This document shows, piece after piece, positions 10,733 through 20,391 of a stretch of DNA of 64,000 nucleotides. The translations under genes were made by a program, and so were the position numbers. The DNA is from Nocardioides sp. TRM66260-LWL (GTDB lineage Bacteria; Actinomycetota; Actinomycetes; Propionibacteriales; Nocardioidaceae). Where the stretch lies: assembly GCF_020075545.1 (NCBI RefSeq), contig NZ_JAIQZK010000004.1, positions 62,001 to 126,000 of the forward strand, written 5' to 3'. The notes under the pieces were generated by a model. It did not search any database, was not told the origin of the DNA, and saw only the letters and a program-made list of their open reading frames with translations. Position 1 is the stretch's first letter, and the number at the start of each line of letters is the position of its first letter.

Positions 10733-11092
10733 TTGAGCGAGCGCCGTCCCCCGTGGGTCTACGACGCCGGGGAGGAGCCCGATCCCCGCTTCAGCCTCGC
10801 CAACGAGCGCACCTTCCTCGCCTGGGTGCGCACCTCCCTGGCCCTGATCGCCGGCGCGGTCGCCCTGCACTCCCTGGGCGTCCCGGACGTGCCGTGGGCG
10901 CGGGCGACGCTCGTCGTCCTGCTCGTCGGCCTGGGTGCCGGCATGACCGTCCTGGCCTACCTGCGGTGGGCCCGGGTCGAGCGGGCGATGCGCCTGCGCG
11001 AGCCGCTGCCGGCCTTCTCCGTGGGGCTGTGGATGACGATCGCGATCGTCGTCATCGCGGTGCTGCTCGCCGTCGTGCTGCTGCTCGGCTGA
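10733..11092 (+). CDS. DUF202/YidH-family membrane protein
   Basis: A 119-aa protein with the family signature NERTFLAWVRTSLALIAGAVAL followed by two more membrane helices (ATLVVLLVGLGAGMTVLAYLRW; LWMTIAIVVIAVLLAVVLLLG). The function of DUF202 proteins is unsettled; fungal SPX-VTC proteins use the same domain. The TTG start at 10733 is preferred because AGGTGAGGGAG precedes it. It lies 10 nt after the XRE regulator and is probably co-transcribed with it. Confidence 0.8.
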   Translation: MSERRPPWVYDAGEEPDPRFSLANERTFLAWVRTSLALIAGAVALHSLGVPDVPWARATLVVLLVGLGAGMTVLAYLRWARVERAMRLREPLPAFSVGLWMTIAIVVIAVLLAVVLLLG

Positions 11093-11129
11093 GCCGCCCC
11101 CGCCGTCCGGGAGGCCCGATCGCGGTCGC

Positions 11130-13337
11130 TCAGGAGCGGACGACGATGCGGCGCGGCGTCCCCGAGGCGAGCTCGCGCTCGAGCGCCGCGGTCAGCAGCG
11201 CGACCAGCGCCTCGAGCTGGATGTCGGCCGAGGCGCCGACCTCGACGTCCGAGCCGTCCAGGGCGCGGGCCGCGAGCCCGGCCTTGGAGTCGATCAGCTC
11301 GGCGATGCGGGTGTCGACCGTCTGCGCGGCGATGACCCGCCAGGCCGTCACCGGCTCCTCCTGGCCGATGCGGTGGATGCGGTCGATCGCCTGGGTCTGC
11401 TCGGCGTCGGTCCACGGCAGCTCGGCGAGCACCAGGTTCGAGGCCACCTGCAGGTTGAGGCCCACGCCGGCGGCCATGAGCGAGCAGACGATCACGGCGA
11501 CGTCGGGGTCGGTGGTGAAGGCGTCGATCGCCGCCTGCCGCGCCTTCGGCGTCTGGTCGCCGCGGATCGAGGCGTAGCGCAGGCCGCGCTTGGCGAAGAC
11601 CTCCTCGGCGACGTCCATGACGTCGATGTGCTTGGCGAAGAAGACGACCTTGCCGACGTTGCGCGCCAGCTGCGCGGCGTAGTCGGCGGCCAGCCCGGCC
11701 TTGGCCTGGCCGATGCGGCGCACCATGGTGAAGACGTTCTCGCCGTCCTTGCGGTCGGCGCCGTCGGCGAGCTCCCAGCCGGCCACCCGCCGCACGAGCT
11801 CCTCGTCGATGCCCTCGGTGCGCACGCCGCTGGTGCGGGTCTCGAGCGCGGTGAAGTAGCGCTCGACCATCCGCCGCGCGAGCTCGCGCTCGGCGTCGCG
11901 GATCGAGCGGCCGGCGGCGTCGTCGAGCTCGACGGGCAGGTCGGCGACGCGACGGGCGGGCAGGTCGGCGGCGACGTCGAGCTTGCGCCGCCGGACGATG
12001 CCCATCTCGATCACGCAGGCGCGGGCGGCGCCGTAGAAGGCCGGCTCGGCGGGCGTGAGGCCGGTGTCCTCGAGGCGGTCCATGAGCCGGCCCAGGGGCT
12101 TGACGTCGTCGATCCAGCCGAGCAGCTGCCAGATCGCGCGGAAGTCCTCGAGGTCGTTGATCAGCGGCGTGCCGGTGAGGGCCATCATCAGCGGCCGGAC
12201 GGTGCGCGCCCGGATGCGCTCGGAGAGGTGCAGCACGTGCTGCGAGCGCTGGGACGTCTTGTTCTTGATGAAGTGGGCCTCGTCGACCACCATGCCGCGG
12301 AACCCGAACTCGCCGAGCCAGCCCACGTGCCGATCGAGCACCTCGTAGTTGACCACCACGATGTCGGCGAACCCGTCGACGTCGTCGCCGTCGCCGTGGA
12401 TGACCGTGACGGCCCGCTGCGGGGTCCAGCGCGTGGCCTCGCGCGCCCAGTTGGTCTTGACCACGTTGGGCACCACGACGAGCAGCGGGAACGCGTCGGC
12501 GGCCTGGGCCGCGAGCAGCGCCTGCGCGGTCTTGCCCAGACCGGGCTCGTCGGCGAGCAGGTAGGTGCGGTGGCCCTGCGCGGCCGACGCGACGAGCTGC
12601 GCCTGGTGGGGCATGAGCTCGAGCCCGGCGGGCACCAGGCCGGTGAGCGGGAGGGACGACGCCTCGGGCAGAGGCATGCAGGCCGGGGCCCCGCCGACGT
12701 ACTCGAAGGAGCGGAAGAGCGGGCCGAGCAGCTCCCAGCCCGACAGCCGGCGCGCGACGCCCGAGCCGGGCTGCGCGCCGGAGAAGTCGGGCACGAGGAA
12801 CGGGTTGGCCAGTCGGCGGGCCACCACCGACTGCGGCACGACGCGGCGCTCGACGTGCAGCGCCAGCACGCCGTCGGCCTCGGGGTCCTTCTCGGCCTCC
12901 TCGACCACGGCGTCGTAGCCGGCGGCGCGGAGCATCTCGGCCTTCAGCTCGCGCGCCGACTCGCTCAGCTGGGCGTCCTCGGCGAGCAGGGCGAGCAGGG
13001 ACGGCTCGCGCGCGGCGGTCTTGGCGAGGATTGTCGCGATGCCGTCGAGCCGCTTGAGCTCCTCGCCGCGCTGGTGCTCGGTGAGCTCCGCGGCGGCCTT
13101 GAGCCGGGCACGCTCCTCGCGCACGAGCAGGGCGACCACCTGGAAGGTGCTGCGGGTGCGGGAGTCGACGCGTCCGCGCTGCACCGCGATCTCGACCTCG
13201 CGCACCGCGCGGGCGAGCACCGGGATCAGCCCGTCGTTGTCGAGTCGGCGACCGTTGCGACGGCGCTGTCCGCCGCGCTGCTGCGCGCGACCCGAGCCTC
13301 CGCCCTGGCCGCCCTGGCGCTGACCGCCTCGAGCCAC
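11130..13337 (-). CDS. SNF2-family DEAD/DEAH-box helicase
   Basis: A 735-aa Swi2/Snf2 ATPase. A basic Gly/Arg/Gln-rich N-terminus (~1-32) is followed by a helical region. Lobe 1 carries Walker A at 263-270 (DEPGLGKT, Pro replacing the common Met) and the Walker B box VVDEAH at 350-355. LTGTPLIND (motif III) and the C-terminal helicase lobe follow (VVFFAKHIDVMD; IRGDQTPKARQ; GVGLNLQ; IDRIHRIGQ). These are DNA translocases acting in repair or chromatin remodelling; the substrate is not deducible. The GTG at 13337 is placed by an AGGAGG ribosome binding site 5 nt upstream. Confidence 0.88.
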   Translation of the reverse strand: MARGGQRQGGQGGGSGRAQQRGGQRRRNGRRLDNDGLIPVLARAVREVEIAVQRGRVDSRTRSTFQVVALLVREERARLKAAAELTEHQRGEELKRLDGIATILAKTAAREPSLLALLAEDAQLSESARELKAEMLRAAGYDAVVEEAEKDPEADGVLALHVERRVVPQSVVARRLANPFLVPDFSGAQPGSGVARRLSGWELLGPLFRSFEYVGGAPACMPLPEASSLPLTGLVPAGLELMPHQAQLVASAAQGHRTYLLADEPGLGKTAQALLAAQAADAFPLLVVVPNVVKTNWAREATRWTPQRAVTVIHGDGDDVDGFADIVVVNYEVLDRHVGWLGEFGFRGMVVDEAHFIKNKTSQRSQHVLHLSERIRARTVRPLMMALTGTPLINDLEDFRAIWQLLGWIDDVKPLGRLMDRLEDTGLTPAEPAFYGAARACVIEMGIVRRRKLDVAADLPARRVADLPVELDDAAGRSIRDAERELARRMVERYFTALETRTSGVRTEGIDEELVRRVAGWELADGADRKDGENVFTMVRRIGQAKAGLAADYAAQLARNVGKVVFFAKHIDVMDVAEEVFAKRGLRYASIRGDQTPKARQAAIDAFTTDPDVAVIVCSLMAAGVGLNLQVASNLVLAELPWTDAEQTQAIDRIHRIGQEEPVTAWRVIAAQTVDTRIAELIDSKAGLAARALDGSDVEVGASADIQLEALVALLTAALERELASGTPRRIVVRS

Positions 13338-13530
13338 TTGCCCCTCCTGCACGGCACGTCCTCGTGCCGGTCCGGCACCCCGGCCCCGCGGGTCGAGGTG
13401 CGACGCGCCCACCCCGGCGCGGGGCGGGCGACGATGCTCTCCGGAGCCGGCTGCTGCAGGCCCCGCATCGTCCGGTGGGACGCGACGGGCGTGCGACCGG
13501 ACGAGGGCAGCGGCGGCGCCTGGGAAACGA

Positions 13531-13579
13531 CACGGCGGCGTGCTGCCACGCCGAGGATAGCGTGCGGCACGCCGCCGTG
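13531..13579 (-). terminator. Hairpin terminator after the alcohol dehydrogenase gene
   Basis: Arms 13531-13543 and 13567-13579 pair perfectly over 13 bp with a 23-nt loop, about 60 nt downstream of the dehydrogenase stop. The rest of the 299-base gap 13338-13636 shows no gene. Confidence 0.55.
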
Positions 13580-13636
13580 CGGGAATCCGCGCCGGTCGGT
13601 GACCGGCCGCAGACCCGGACGTCCGGGGCGGGGACG

Positions 13637-14683
13637 TCAGAGGGTGCTGGTGTCGATGACGAAGCGGTAGCGCACGTCGGAGGCGAGCACCCGCTCGTAG
13701 GCCTCGTTGATCTGCTCGGCGGAGATGACCTCGACGTCGGCGGCGATGCCGTGCTCGGCGCAGAAGTCGAGCATCTCCTGGGTCTCGCGGATGCCGCCGA
13801 TCTTCGAGCCGGCGAGGCGGCGGCGGTTGGTGAAGAGGTTGAAGATGCCGAGGCTGATCGGCTCGCCCGGGGCGCCGACGTTGACCATCGTGCCGTCGAG
13901 CTTGAGCAGGCCGAGAAGGCCGCCGAAGTCGAGGCTGGCGCTGGAGACGGTGTTGACGATCAGGTCGAAGGTGCCCGCGAGGTGCTCGAAGGTGTCGCTG
14001 TCGGACGTCGCGTAGTAGTGGTCGGCGCCGAGCCGGAGGCCGTCCTCCTGCTTCTTCAGCGACTGCGAGAGCACGGTGACCTCCGCGCCCATGGCGTGGG
14101 CGATCTTGACCGCCATGTGGCCGAGGCCGCCCAGCCCGACGACCGCGACCTTCGAGCCGGGGCCGGCGTTCCAGTGGTGCAGCGGCGAGTAGGTGGTGAT
14201 GCCGGCGCACAGCAGCGGGGCGGCGGCCTCGTAGGGGATCGACTCGGGCACGTTCAGCACGAAGTCCTGGTCGACGACGATCGACTCGGAGTAGCCGCCC
14301 TGGGTGACGGTGCCGTCGCGGTCGGTGGAGCCGTAGGTGCCGATCTCGCCCTTCAGGCAGTACTGCTCCTCGCCGGCCTTGCAGTTCTCGCACTCGCGGC
14401 AGGAGTTGACCATGCAGCCGACGCCGACGCGCTGTCCGACCTGGAACTTCGAGACGTTCGAGCCGACCGCGGTGACCTCGCCGACGATCTCGTGGCCGAC
14501 GGTCAGCGGGTAGGGGACCTTGCCCCACTCGCCGCGCACGGTGTGGATGTCGGAGTGGCAGATGCCCGCGTAGCGGATCGCGATCTGCACGTCGTCGGCC
14601 CCCACGTCACGGCGCTCGATGGTGGTGGCCTCGAGCGGGTCGGTGGCGGACGGGGCGGCGTAGGCCTTGACGGTGGTGGCCAT
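13637..14683 (-). CDS. NAD(P)-dependent zinc alcohol dehydrogenase, YahK/cinnamyl-type
   Basis: A 348-aa medium-chain dehydrogenase. Catalytic zinc ligands are the Cys of GICHSDIH and the His of GHEIVG. The structural-zinc lobe has four cysteines in [15 protein letters not shown]. The nucleotide-binding glycine motif is GLGGLGHM, and the downstream [21 protein letters not shown] is typical of NADPH-preferring aldehyde reductases of this class. It probably interconverts aldehydes and primary alcohols in the cytoplasm. The ATG at 14683 has GAGGAGCAGGAAG just upstream. It is a single gene, divergent from xdhC. Confidence 0.9.
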   Translation of the reverse strand: MATTVKAYAAPSATDPLEATTIERRDVGADDVQIAIRYAGICHSDIHTVRGEWGKVPYPLTVGHEIVGEVTAVGSNVSKFQVGQRVGVGCMVNSCRECENCKAGEEQYCLKGEIGTYGSTDRDGTVTQGGYSESIVVDQDFVLNVPESIPYEAAAPLLCAGITTYSPLHHWNAGPGSKVAVVGLGGLGHMAVKIAHAMGAEVTVLSQSLKKQEDGLRLGADHYYATSDSDTFEHLAGTFDLIVNTVSSASLDFGGLLGLLKLDGTMVNVGAPGEPISLGIFNLFTNRRRLAGSKIGGIRETQEMLDFCAEHGIAADVEVISAEQINEAYERVLASDVRYRFVIDTSTL

Positions 14684-14829
14684 GTCTTCCTGCTCCTCAT
14701 GCATGGGGGACGGGTGGCGCCGGCGGGTGGCCGACCCCTCGACGCTACGCGCGCTCCCGGCGCCTCCCGAGGCCCTCAGGGGTGAGCGCACCGGGCCGCC
14801 GCGGACGAGGCCCGGATCACACCCGTGGC

Positions 14830-14835
14830 TAGGGT
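14830..14835 (+). promoter_or_regulatory. -10 element of a leaderless promoter (TAGGGT)
   Basis: TAGGGT ends 7 nt before the GTG at 14843 and decides that start over the in-frame GTG codons at 14825 and 14834. Confidence 0.55.
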
Positions 14836-14842
14836 GACCGAC

Positions 14843-15973
14843 GTGCGCGACCCCTGGGACGACCTCCTCGCCTGCTGGCGCGAGCGCCGGACGGCGGCGC
14901 TGGCGACCGTCACGTCGGTGCGCGGCTCGGCGCCGCGCGAGGTGGGCTCGGCGATGCTCGTGCGCGACGACGGCACCGTCGTCGGGTCGGTCTCCGGAGG
15001 ATGCGTCGAGGGCGCGGTCTACGAGCTGGGACGCGAGGCGATCGCCACCGGGCGTCCCGTCCGCGAGCAGTACGGCATCGCGGACGAGGCGGGCATCGCC
15101 ATCGGCCTGACCTGCGGCGGCGAGATCGAGGTCTTCGTCGAGCCCGTCTCCCCCGCGGCCTTCCCCGAGCTCGAGGCCGTGGCGGCGCTCGTCGACGCCC
15201 AGCGTCCGGTCGCGATCGCGACCGTCGTCGAGCACCCCGACGTCGCGGTGGTCGGGCGCCGGCTCCTGGTCGGCGTCGACGACCAGCCGTCCGAGGCGTC
15301 CCTGGGGTCGGCCCGGCGCGACGCCGCCGTGCGGGCCGACGCGGCCGGGGTGCTGGCCTCGGGCCGCTCCGCCACCCTCACCTACGGCCCCGACGGCGAG
15401 CGCCGCGGGCTCGGCATGCGGGTGCTCGTCCAGGCCTTCGCGCCGCCGCCGCGGCTGCTGGTCTACGGCGCGGTCGACCACGCCGCCGCCCTGGCCTCGG
15501 TCGGGTCGTTCCTCGGCTACGACGTCACCGTCTGCGACGCCCGACCGGTCTTCGCCACGCCCGAGCGGTTCCCGGCCGCGGCCGAGGTCGTCGTCGACTG
15601 GCCGCACCGGCACCTGGCGGCCGAGCAGGCGGCGGGGCGCGTCGACGCGCGCACCGCCGTCGCGGTGCTCACCCACGACCCGAAGTTCGACGTGCCGCTG
15701 CTGACCGTCGCCCTGCGGCTGCCGGCGATCGGCTTCGTCGGCGCGATGGGGTCGCGCCGCACCCACGACGACCGCCTGGCCCGTCTGCGCGCCGCCGGGC
15801 TGGACGACGCCGAGCTCGCGCGGCTCTCCAGCCCCGTCGGGCTCGACCTCGGCGGACGCACCCCGCAGGAGACGGCCGTCAGCATCGCGGCCGAGCTCGT
15901 GGCGGCCCAGTGGGGCGGCTCGGGACGGCCGCTGCGCGCGGTCGCGACCCCGGTCCACACGCCCCACGCCTGA
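14843..15973 (+). CDS. XdhC/CoxI-family molybdoenzyme maturation protein
   Basis: A 376-aa protein with the two family parts: an N-terminal XdhC_CoxI domain ([32 protein letters not shown]) and a C-terminal Rossmann-like XdhC_C domain ([57 protein letters not shown]). These proteins bind molybdenum cofactor, promote its sulfuration and deliver it to xanthine-dehydrogenase-family enzymes. The molybdenum hydroxylase encoded 165 bp downstream is the obvious client. A hairpin at 15988-16009 separates the two, so they may be separately transcribed. Confidence 0.85.
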   Translation: MRDPWDDLLACWRERRTAALATVTSVRGSAPREVGSAMLVRDDGTVVGSVSGGCVEGAVYELGREAIATGRPVREQYGIADEAGIAIGLTCGGEIEVFVEPVSPAAFPELEAVAALVDAQRPVAIATVVEHPDVAVVGRRLLVGVDDQPSEASLGSARRDAAVRADAAGVLASGRSATLTYGPDGERRGLGMRVLVQAFAPPPRLLVYGAVDHAAALASVGSFLGYDVTVCDARPVFATPERFPAAAEVVVDWPHRHLAAEQAAGRVDARTAVAVLTHDPKFDVPLLTVALRLPAIGFVGAMGSRRTHDDRLARLRAAGLDDAELARLSSPVGLDLGGRTPQETAVSIAAELVAAQWGGSGRPLRAVATPVHTPHA

Positions 15974-15987
15974 CCGCTCGACGGGTT

Positions 15988-16009
15988 GGTGCTCGCGACA
16001 GCGAGCACC
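15988..16009 (+). terminator. Short perfect hairpin after the XdhC gene
   Basis: Arms 15988-15996 and 16001-16009 pair over 9 bp with a GACA loop, 14 nt after the stop. A second small inverted repeat (16028-16034 with 16043-16049, CCACATA/TATGTGG) lies further on and could be an operator of the hydroxylase operon. Confidence 0.55.
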
Positions 16010-16137
16010 CGACAACGTTGTGCCGCCCCACATAGATCGAGTTATGTGGCGCGTGTCACGCTGACGGCCGCCGGCCTCCCTCCCCTGCCCCCCAGCCGGG
16101 CCGGCCTCTCGGGGGGATCCCCAGCCTGGAGCAGTCG

Positions 16138-18477
16138 ATGACGACACCGACCGTCGAGACCACGACGTCCGATCACGAGGACGGCCCCGGAGGCGTCGAG
16201 CGCCGGCGCTTCCTCGGCTACGTGCTCGCCGGCACGACGCTCGCGGTGGCCGCCGACCTCAGCCTCGGCACGCCGAAGGCGATGGCCGCGATCCCGTCCG
16301 CGCCGCAGATCTCCGACGTCTACGACCTCGAGGACCTCCAGACCGACGCCGCGCTGCCGACGTCGGCGCTGATCTCGATCACGATCCGCGAGAACGGCAC
16401 CGCGCACTTCGAGTTCCCGCGCGCCGAGGTCGGCCAGGGCATCATCACCTCGACCGCGATGATCATCGCCGAGGAGCTCGACCTCCCGGTGCGCCGCGTC
16501 GAGGTCACGCTCGCGCCCGCCCGTCCCGAGCTGCTGCTCAACCAGCTCACCGGCGGCTCCAACACCACCTTCTCCACCTACACGCCGGTCCGCGTGGCCG
16601 CGGCGCTGGCCCGTCAGCAGTTGCTCGCGGCGGCCGCGATCGAGCTCGGCACCACCGCCGACCGGCTGGTCACCATCGCCGGCGTCGTGCGCGACCCGCT
16701 GACCGGACAGAGCCGCAGCTACGGCGACCTCGCCGTCAGCGCGGCCAGCCAGGTGCTCAAGACCGTCGAGGTCGCGCTGCGTCCGGAGAAGGACTTCAAG
16801 GTCATCGGCAAGCCGCACTCGCGGCTCGACGCCCACGACGCCGTCACCGGGGCGAAGAGGTTCACCACCGACCTGAAGGTGCCGAACGCGCTGCCGACGA
16901 TGGTCTGCCGCGCCCCGCAGCACCAGGGCACCCCGAAGCGCCTGCTCAACCGCAGCCAGATCCTCCGGATGCCCGGCGTCACCCACGTCGCGCAGGTGCC
17001 CACGGGCATCGCGGTGCGCGCGCGCACCTTCGGCCAGTGCATCGACGCCGTGCGCGCGATGCGCGTGGAGTGGAACGCCGGCCCCGCCGACGGCCAGTCC
17101 GACGCCACCGTCCTGAAGGCGCTGCGCGCGGCGGAGCTGCCGCTGGTCGTCCCGTCCACCCCGCTGACGCAGACGATCGACGTCGACGTCGCCTTCGCCT
17201 TCCGCTCCAGCGCGGCGCTGGAGACCTACAGCGCGATCGCGGACGTCCGGCCCGACCGCGCCGAGATCTGGGCCGGCCTGAAGGTGCCGATCCTGGCCCA
17301 GCAGAACATCGCCCAGATGGCCGGCCTGCCGCAGGACAAGGTGAAGGTCCACGTCATCACCAGCGGCGGGTCGTTCGGCCACAAGCTCTTCAGCGACCAC
17401 GCCCTCGAGGCCGCCACCATCTCCAAGGCCATGGGCGTGCCGGTCAAGCTCATGTGGCACCGGGCCGACGAGCCGCGTCAGGGCCGACTGCACCCGATGG
17501 CCACCTCGCGTGTGCGGGCCTCGATCCTCGCCGGGCAGGTCGTCTCCTTCGAGCAGCGGCACACCAGCGTCGTCACCGACTTCAGCCACGGCCTCGGCGA
17601 GATCCTCACCTCCACCGCCGACGAGCTGCCCACCGGGCTGGGCGGCTACGGCTTCTCGCAGTCGATCTTCCTGCTCACCCAGCAGCTGCCCTACAACTTC
17701 GGCGTCGTCACCCAGCTGCTCAACGAGACCGACGGGGCGTTCAAGACCGGCTCGATGCGCAACATCTACTCCCCCGACGTCGCGGTCGCCGCCGAGCTGG
17801 CGATCGACCAGATCGCGAAGGCGCTCAAGGTCGACCCTGTCGAGTTCCGCACGGCCCACCTCAAGGACCCCCGCGTCGTCAAGGTGCTCGAGACGGTCGC
17901 GAAGGCCGGACGCTGGGGGCGCCGCCTGCCGAAGGGCGTGGCGCAGGGCGTCGCGGTGCACAAGGAGTACAAGGGCTGCACCGCGGTGCTCGTCGAGCTC
18001 GACTGCCGTCCGACGACGGTGAACCGCGACCTCGGTCCCGAGACCGTCACCGGTCCGCGGGTCACGAAGGCGGTCATCGCGGTCGACCCCGGCCTGGTGA
18101 TCAACCCCCGCGGACTCGAGGCGCAGATGCAGGGCGGCTTCATGGACGGCCTCGCGCTCACCCTCACCAGCAGCTGCCACCTGCGCGACGGGAAGTTCCT
18201 CGAGGCCAGCTGGGACAACTACTTCTACACCCGGCAGTGGAACGTCCCGCCGCAGGTCGAGGTGCACATCGTCGACTCCGGCGTCACCACGCCCGGCGGC
18301 GCCGGCGAGGCCGCCGTCGGCACCTCGGCGGCCGCGGTGGCCTGCGCCTACGCCCGCGCCACCGGACGCATCCCCGAGATGTTCCCGATCAACCACGGCA
18401 CGATCTCGTTCAAGCCGAAGACCTTCGTCCCCCCGATCCCCCCGGCGCCGACCAACGGCCTCAAGACCGCCCGCTGA
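16138..18477 (+). CDS. Molybdopterin subunit of a Tat-exported hydroxylase (IorB/CoxL-like)
   Basis: A 779-aa large subunit of the xanthine-dehydrogenase family, closest in layout to isoquinoline 1-oxidoreductase beta subunit. It opens with a twin-arginine signal ([20 protein letters not shown]), so the folded cofactor-loaded complex should be exported. Molybdopterin-binding signatures include [41 protein letters not shown] and the C-terminal [14 protein letters not shown], where the Glu of GAGE is the usual catalytic base. The substrate is unknown; N-heterocycles or aldehydes are family precedents. The small subunit follows after 19 bp. A CTGGAG ribosome binding site precedes the ATG. Confidence 0.88.
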   Translation: MTTPTVETTTSDHEDGPGGVERRRFLGYVLAGTTLAVAADLSLGTPKAMAAIPSAPQISDVYDLEDLQTDAALPTSALISITIRENGTAHFEFPRAEVGQGIITSTAMIIAEELDLPVRRVEVTLAPARPELLLNQLTGGSNTTFSTYTPVRVAAALARQQLLAAAAIELGTTADRLVTIAGVVRDPLTGQSRSYGDLAVSAASQVLKTVEVALRPEKDFKVIGKPHSRLDAHDAVTGAKRFTTDLKVPNALPTMVCRAPQHQGTPKRLLNRSQILRMPGVTHVAQVPTGIAVRARTFGQCIDAVRAMRVEWNAGPADGQSDATVLKALRAAELPLVVPSTPLTQTIDVDVAFAFRSSAALETYSAIADVRPDRAEIWAGLKVPILAQQNIAQMAGLPQDKVKVHVITSGGSFGHKLFSDHALEAATISKAMGVPVKLMWHRADEPRQGRLHPMATSRVRASILAGQVVSFEQRHTSVVTDFSHGLGEILTSTADELPTGLGGYGFSQSIFLLTQQLPYNFGVVTQLLNETDGAFKTGSMRNIYSPDVAVAAELAIDQIAKALKVDPVEFRTAHLKDPRVVKVLETVAKAGRWGRRLPKGVAQGVAVHKEYKGCTAVLVELDCRPTTVNRDLGPETVTGPRVTKAVIAVDPGLVINPRGLEAQMQGGFMDGLALTLTSSCHLRDGKFLEASWDNYFYTRQWNVPPQVEVHIVDSGVTTPGGAGEAAVGTSAAAVACAYARATGRIPEMFPINHGTISFKPKTFVPPIPPAPTNGLKTAR

Positions 18478-18496
18478 CGGCGTAGGAGACATCGAC

Positions 18497-18985
18497 ATGC
18501 CCAAGCAGACGTTCATCCTCAACGGCGAGAAGGTCACCGTCACGGTGGAGGACGACGTGCGGCTCCTGTGGGTGCTGCGCGACATCCTCGGCGTCACCGG
18601 ACCGAAGTACGGGTGCGGCATCAACGTGTGCAAGGCCTGCACCAGCCACATCAACGGCAAGGCGTTCAACCCGTGCTCGGTGCGGGTCGGCGACCTGCAG
18701 TCCGACGACGAGGTCACCACGATCGAGGGTCTGGCCGACACCGCTCCGGGCCCGGGCCTGCACCCCATGCAGAAGGCGTGGATCGACCGCGACGTCGCGC
18801 AGTGCGGCTACTGCCAGCCGGGCCAGATCATGGAGGCCGTCGCGCTGGTCAGGCGGCTGCAGAAGGAGGGCCGGCCGCTGCGGGAGTCCGACTTCGACTC
18901 CATCCGCAACATCTGCCGCTGCGGCACGTACACGCGCATCCGCGAGGCGATCGAGCAGGGCGCCCGCGCCATGGGGCGCTCGTGA
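18497..18985 (+). CDS. [2Fe-2S] subunit of the molybdenum hydroxylase (IorA-like)
   Basis: A 162-aa protein with an N-terminal plant-type ferredoxin domain (KYGCGINVCKACTSHING then a fourth Cys in NPCSVRV) and a C-terminal four-helix [2Fe-2S] domain (QCGYCQPGQIMEA; RNICRCGTYTRIREAI). It transfers electrons from the molybdenum centre of the 779-aa partner. It has no signal peptide of its own and should be carried out by the Tat signal of the partner. No FAD subunit is encoded nearby, as in IorAB-type enzymes, which pass electrons to an external acceptor such as a cytochrome. Confidence 0.92.
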   Translation: MPKQTFILNGEKVTVTVEDDVRLLWVLRDILGVTGPKYGCGINVCKACTSHINGKAFNPCSVRVGDLQSDDEVTTIEGLADTAPGPGLHPMQKAWIDRDVAQCGYCQPGQIMEAVALVRRLQKEGRPLRESDFDSIRNICRCGTYTRIREAIEQGARAMGRS

Positions 18986-19026
18986 CGGTCGGCTGAGGCG
19001 GGACCCGCACAGCACGCCGGCGTGGC

Positions 19027-20289
19027 TCAGGCCGCGCCGGCGTCGGCCCGCAGGCGGTGGGCCTCCGCGGCGAGGTGCAGGTGCACCACGTCGGCCGGAC
19101 GGCGCAGGTCGCGTCCGGTCAGCGTGGCCAGCTTGCTGAGGCGGTAGCGCACGGTGTTCGCGTGGCAGTGGAGCGCCGCGCCCGCCCGCTCGGCCGACCC
19201 GTCGGCGTCGAACCAGGCCACGAACGTCTCGAGCAGGCGCTCGGCCTCGCCCGCGGGCAGCGGCGCGAGGGCGCCGGCGAGGTCGGCGCGGAGGTCGTCG
19301 GCCAGCGTCGGCGCGCCGAGCAGCAGCCCCGCGACGCGGGCGTCGTCGTAGGCCGTCACCCGGCCCGGCGCCGCGGCGTCGCGGGCCAGCCGCGCCTCCG
19401 TCACCCCGGCGGGGACGTCGGCCAGCGTCGGGTGGACCCGGCTGACGCCGACCCGGCGTCCGGCGAGCGGGACGTCGCCGAGCGCGACGAGGGCCGCGGC
19501 CAACGTCCCGCGGGCGCCCGGCGCGAGGGTCGCCAGACCGAGGTCGCCGTCGGCCTCGGTGCGCCAGGCGGAGCGGACGCCGAGGCCGGCGAGCACGGAC
19601 TCCGGCGTGGGTCCGCTGCCGGCTCCCCCGTCGGCGCCGGGGTCGGCCTCGGCGTGATCGGCGGCGATCACGGCGAACGGGCCGCCGAGCGGCAGGCCCA
19701 GCACGTCGGCCATCTCGGCCAGCGTGCGACCCTGCGGCGGCGCGCCGGTGAGCACGGCCGTCAGCGCGGACTCCCGCAGGCGGGCGTCACGACGCAGCTG
19801 CTCGACCTCGACCTCGCGGTAGGCGGCGGCGAGCTCCTGGGAGTAGAGGTCGAGGGCCGTCCACAGCCGCTCGCCGGAGGCCAGCAGCGCGCGGGCGGCG
19901 TCGGGGTCGGGGCCGCACAGCTCGACGAGCTCGTTCCACACGCTCAGCACCCCGAGGCGGTAGGCGTGGAGCACCGGCGGCAGCGGCACCCCCTGGGCCG
20001 CGCGGACGCGTCCGGTGTGCCGCGGCGGGGCGAGCGGGGTGCCGTCCTCGGAGATGAGCGACTGGACGATGCCGACCAGGTTCGGCCGCACCGACTCGGC
20101 GAGCTGCTCCGGCGTGACCGCGGTGCGGTAGACGGCCTCGGCGTCGCGGATCTGGGCGCAGACCCGGGCCGTGAGGCCGTCGAGGTCGTCGAGCACGCGC
20201 CGGCAGGCGGCGACGACGCGGGGGTCGGTCGGCCGGGCACGCCCGTCCGACCGCGGAGGGGAGGCGGTCACCTCCCCACCCTGCCACAC
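19027..20289 (-). CDS. PucR-type transcriptional regulator
   Basis: A 420-aa protein with a C-terminal PucR helix-turn-helix (HCHANTVRYRLSKLATLTGRDL) and a helical N-terminal sensory region (LAESVRPNLVGIVQSLISED; VLHAYRLGVLSVWNELVEL). PucR proteins regulate purine or related catabolism in Bacillus and many uptake and oxidation genes in actinobacteria. Its convergent position beside the molybdenum hydroxylase genes makes it a possible regulator of them (inference). The start is uncertain: GTG at 20289 or GTG at 20271. A GTGAC/GTCAC inverted repeat just upstream (about 20293-20308) could be an operator. Confidence 0.82.
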   Translation of the reverse strand: MWQGGEVTASPPRSDGRARPTDPRVVAACRRVLDDLDGLTARVCAQIRDAEAVYRTAVTPEQLAESVRPNLVGIVQSLISEDGTPLAPPRHTGRVRAAQGVPLPPVLHAYRLGVLSVWNELVELCGPDPDAARALLASGERLWTALDLYSQELAAAYREVEVEQLRRDARLRESALTAVLTGAPPQGRTLAEMADVLGLPLGGPFAVIAADHAEADPGADGGAGSGPTPESVLAGLGVRSAWRTEADGDLGLATLAPGARGTLAAALVALGDVPLAGRRVGVSRVHPTLADVPAGVTEARLARDAAAPGRVTAYDDARVAGLLLGAPTLADDLRADLAGALAPLPAGEAERLLETFVAWFDADGSAERAGAALHCHANTVRYRLSKLATLTGRDLRRPADVVHLHLAAEAHRLRADAGAA

Positions 20290-20342
20290 CCGCTGTGACG
20301 ACCGTCACCGGCGGCGTCGGACCGAGAGCCCCTGCGGACGAG

Positions 20343-20374
20343 CACGAGCCCCGGCCGGTCGGCCGGGGCTCGTG
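20343..20374 (-). terminator. Perfect 14-bp hairpin terminator
   Basis: Arms 20343-20356 and 20361-20374 pair perfectly with a 4-nt loop, about 18 nt after the stop of the gene ending at 20392. Confidence 0.75.
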
Positions 20375-20391
20375 GACGGAGCGGAGCGGGG

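Noticed and set aside
16028-16049. CCACATA/TATGTGG inverted repeat called as a terminator
   Set aside because: Only 7 bp and next to a better hairpin; an operator is equally possible, so it is only mentioned.
14684-16147. A ~490-residue N-terminal extension of the alcohol dehydrogenase
   Set aside because: It is antisense to the XdhC gene; the dehydrogenase has a normal N-terminus and ribosome binding site at 14683.
16042-18768. A 908-codon minus-strand frame opposite the molybdenum hydroxylase genes
   Set aside because: Antisense shadow; the plus strand has Tat signal, molybdopterin and iron-sulfur motifs.
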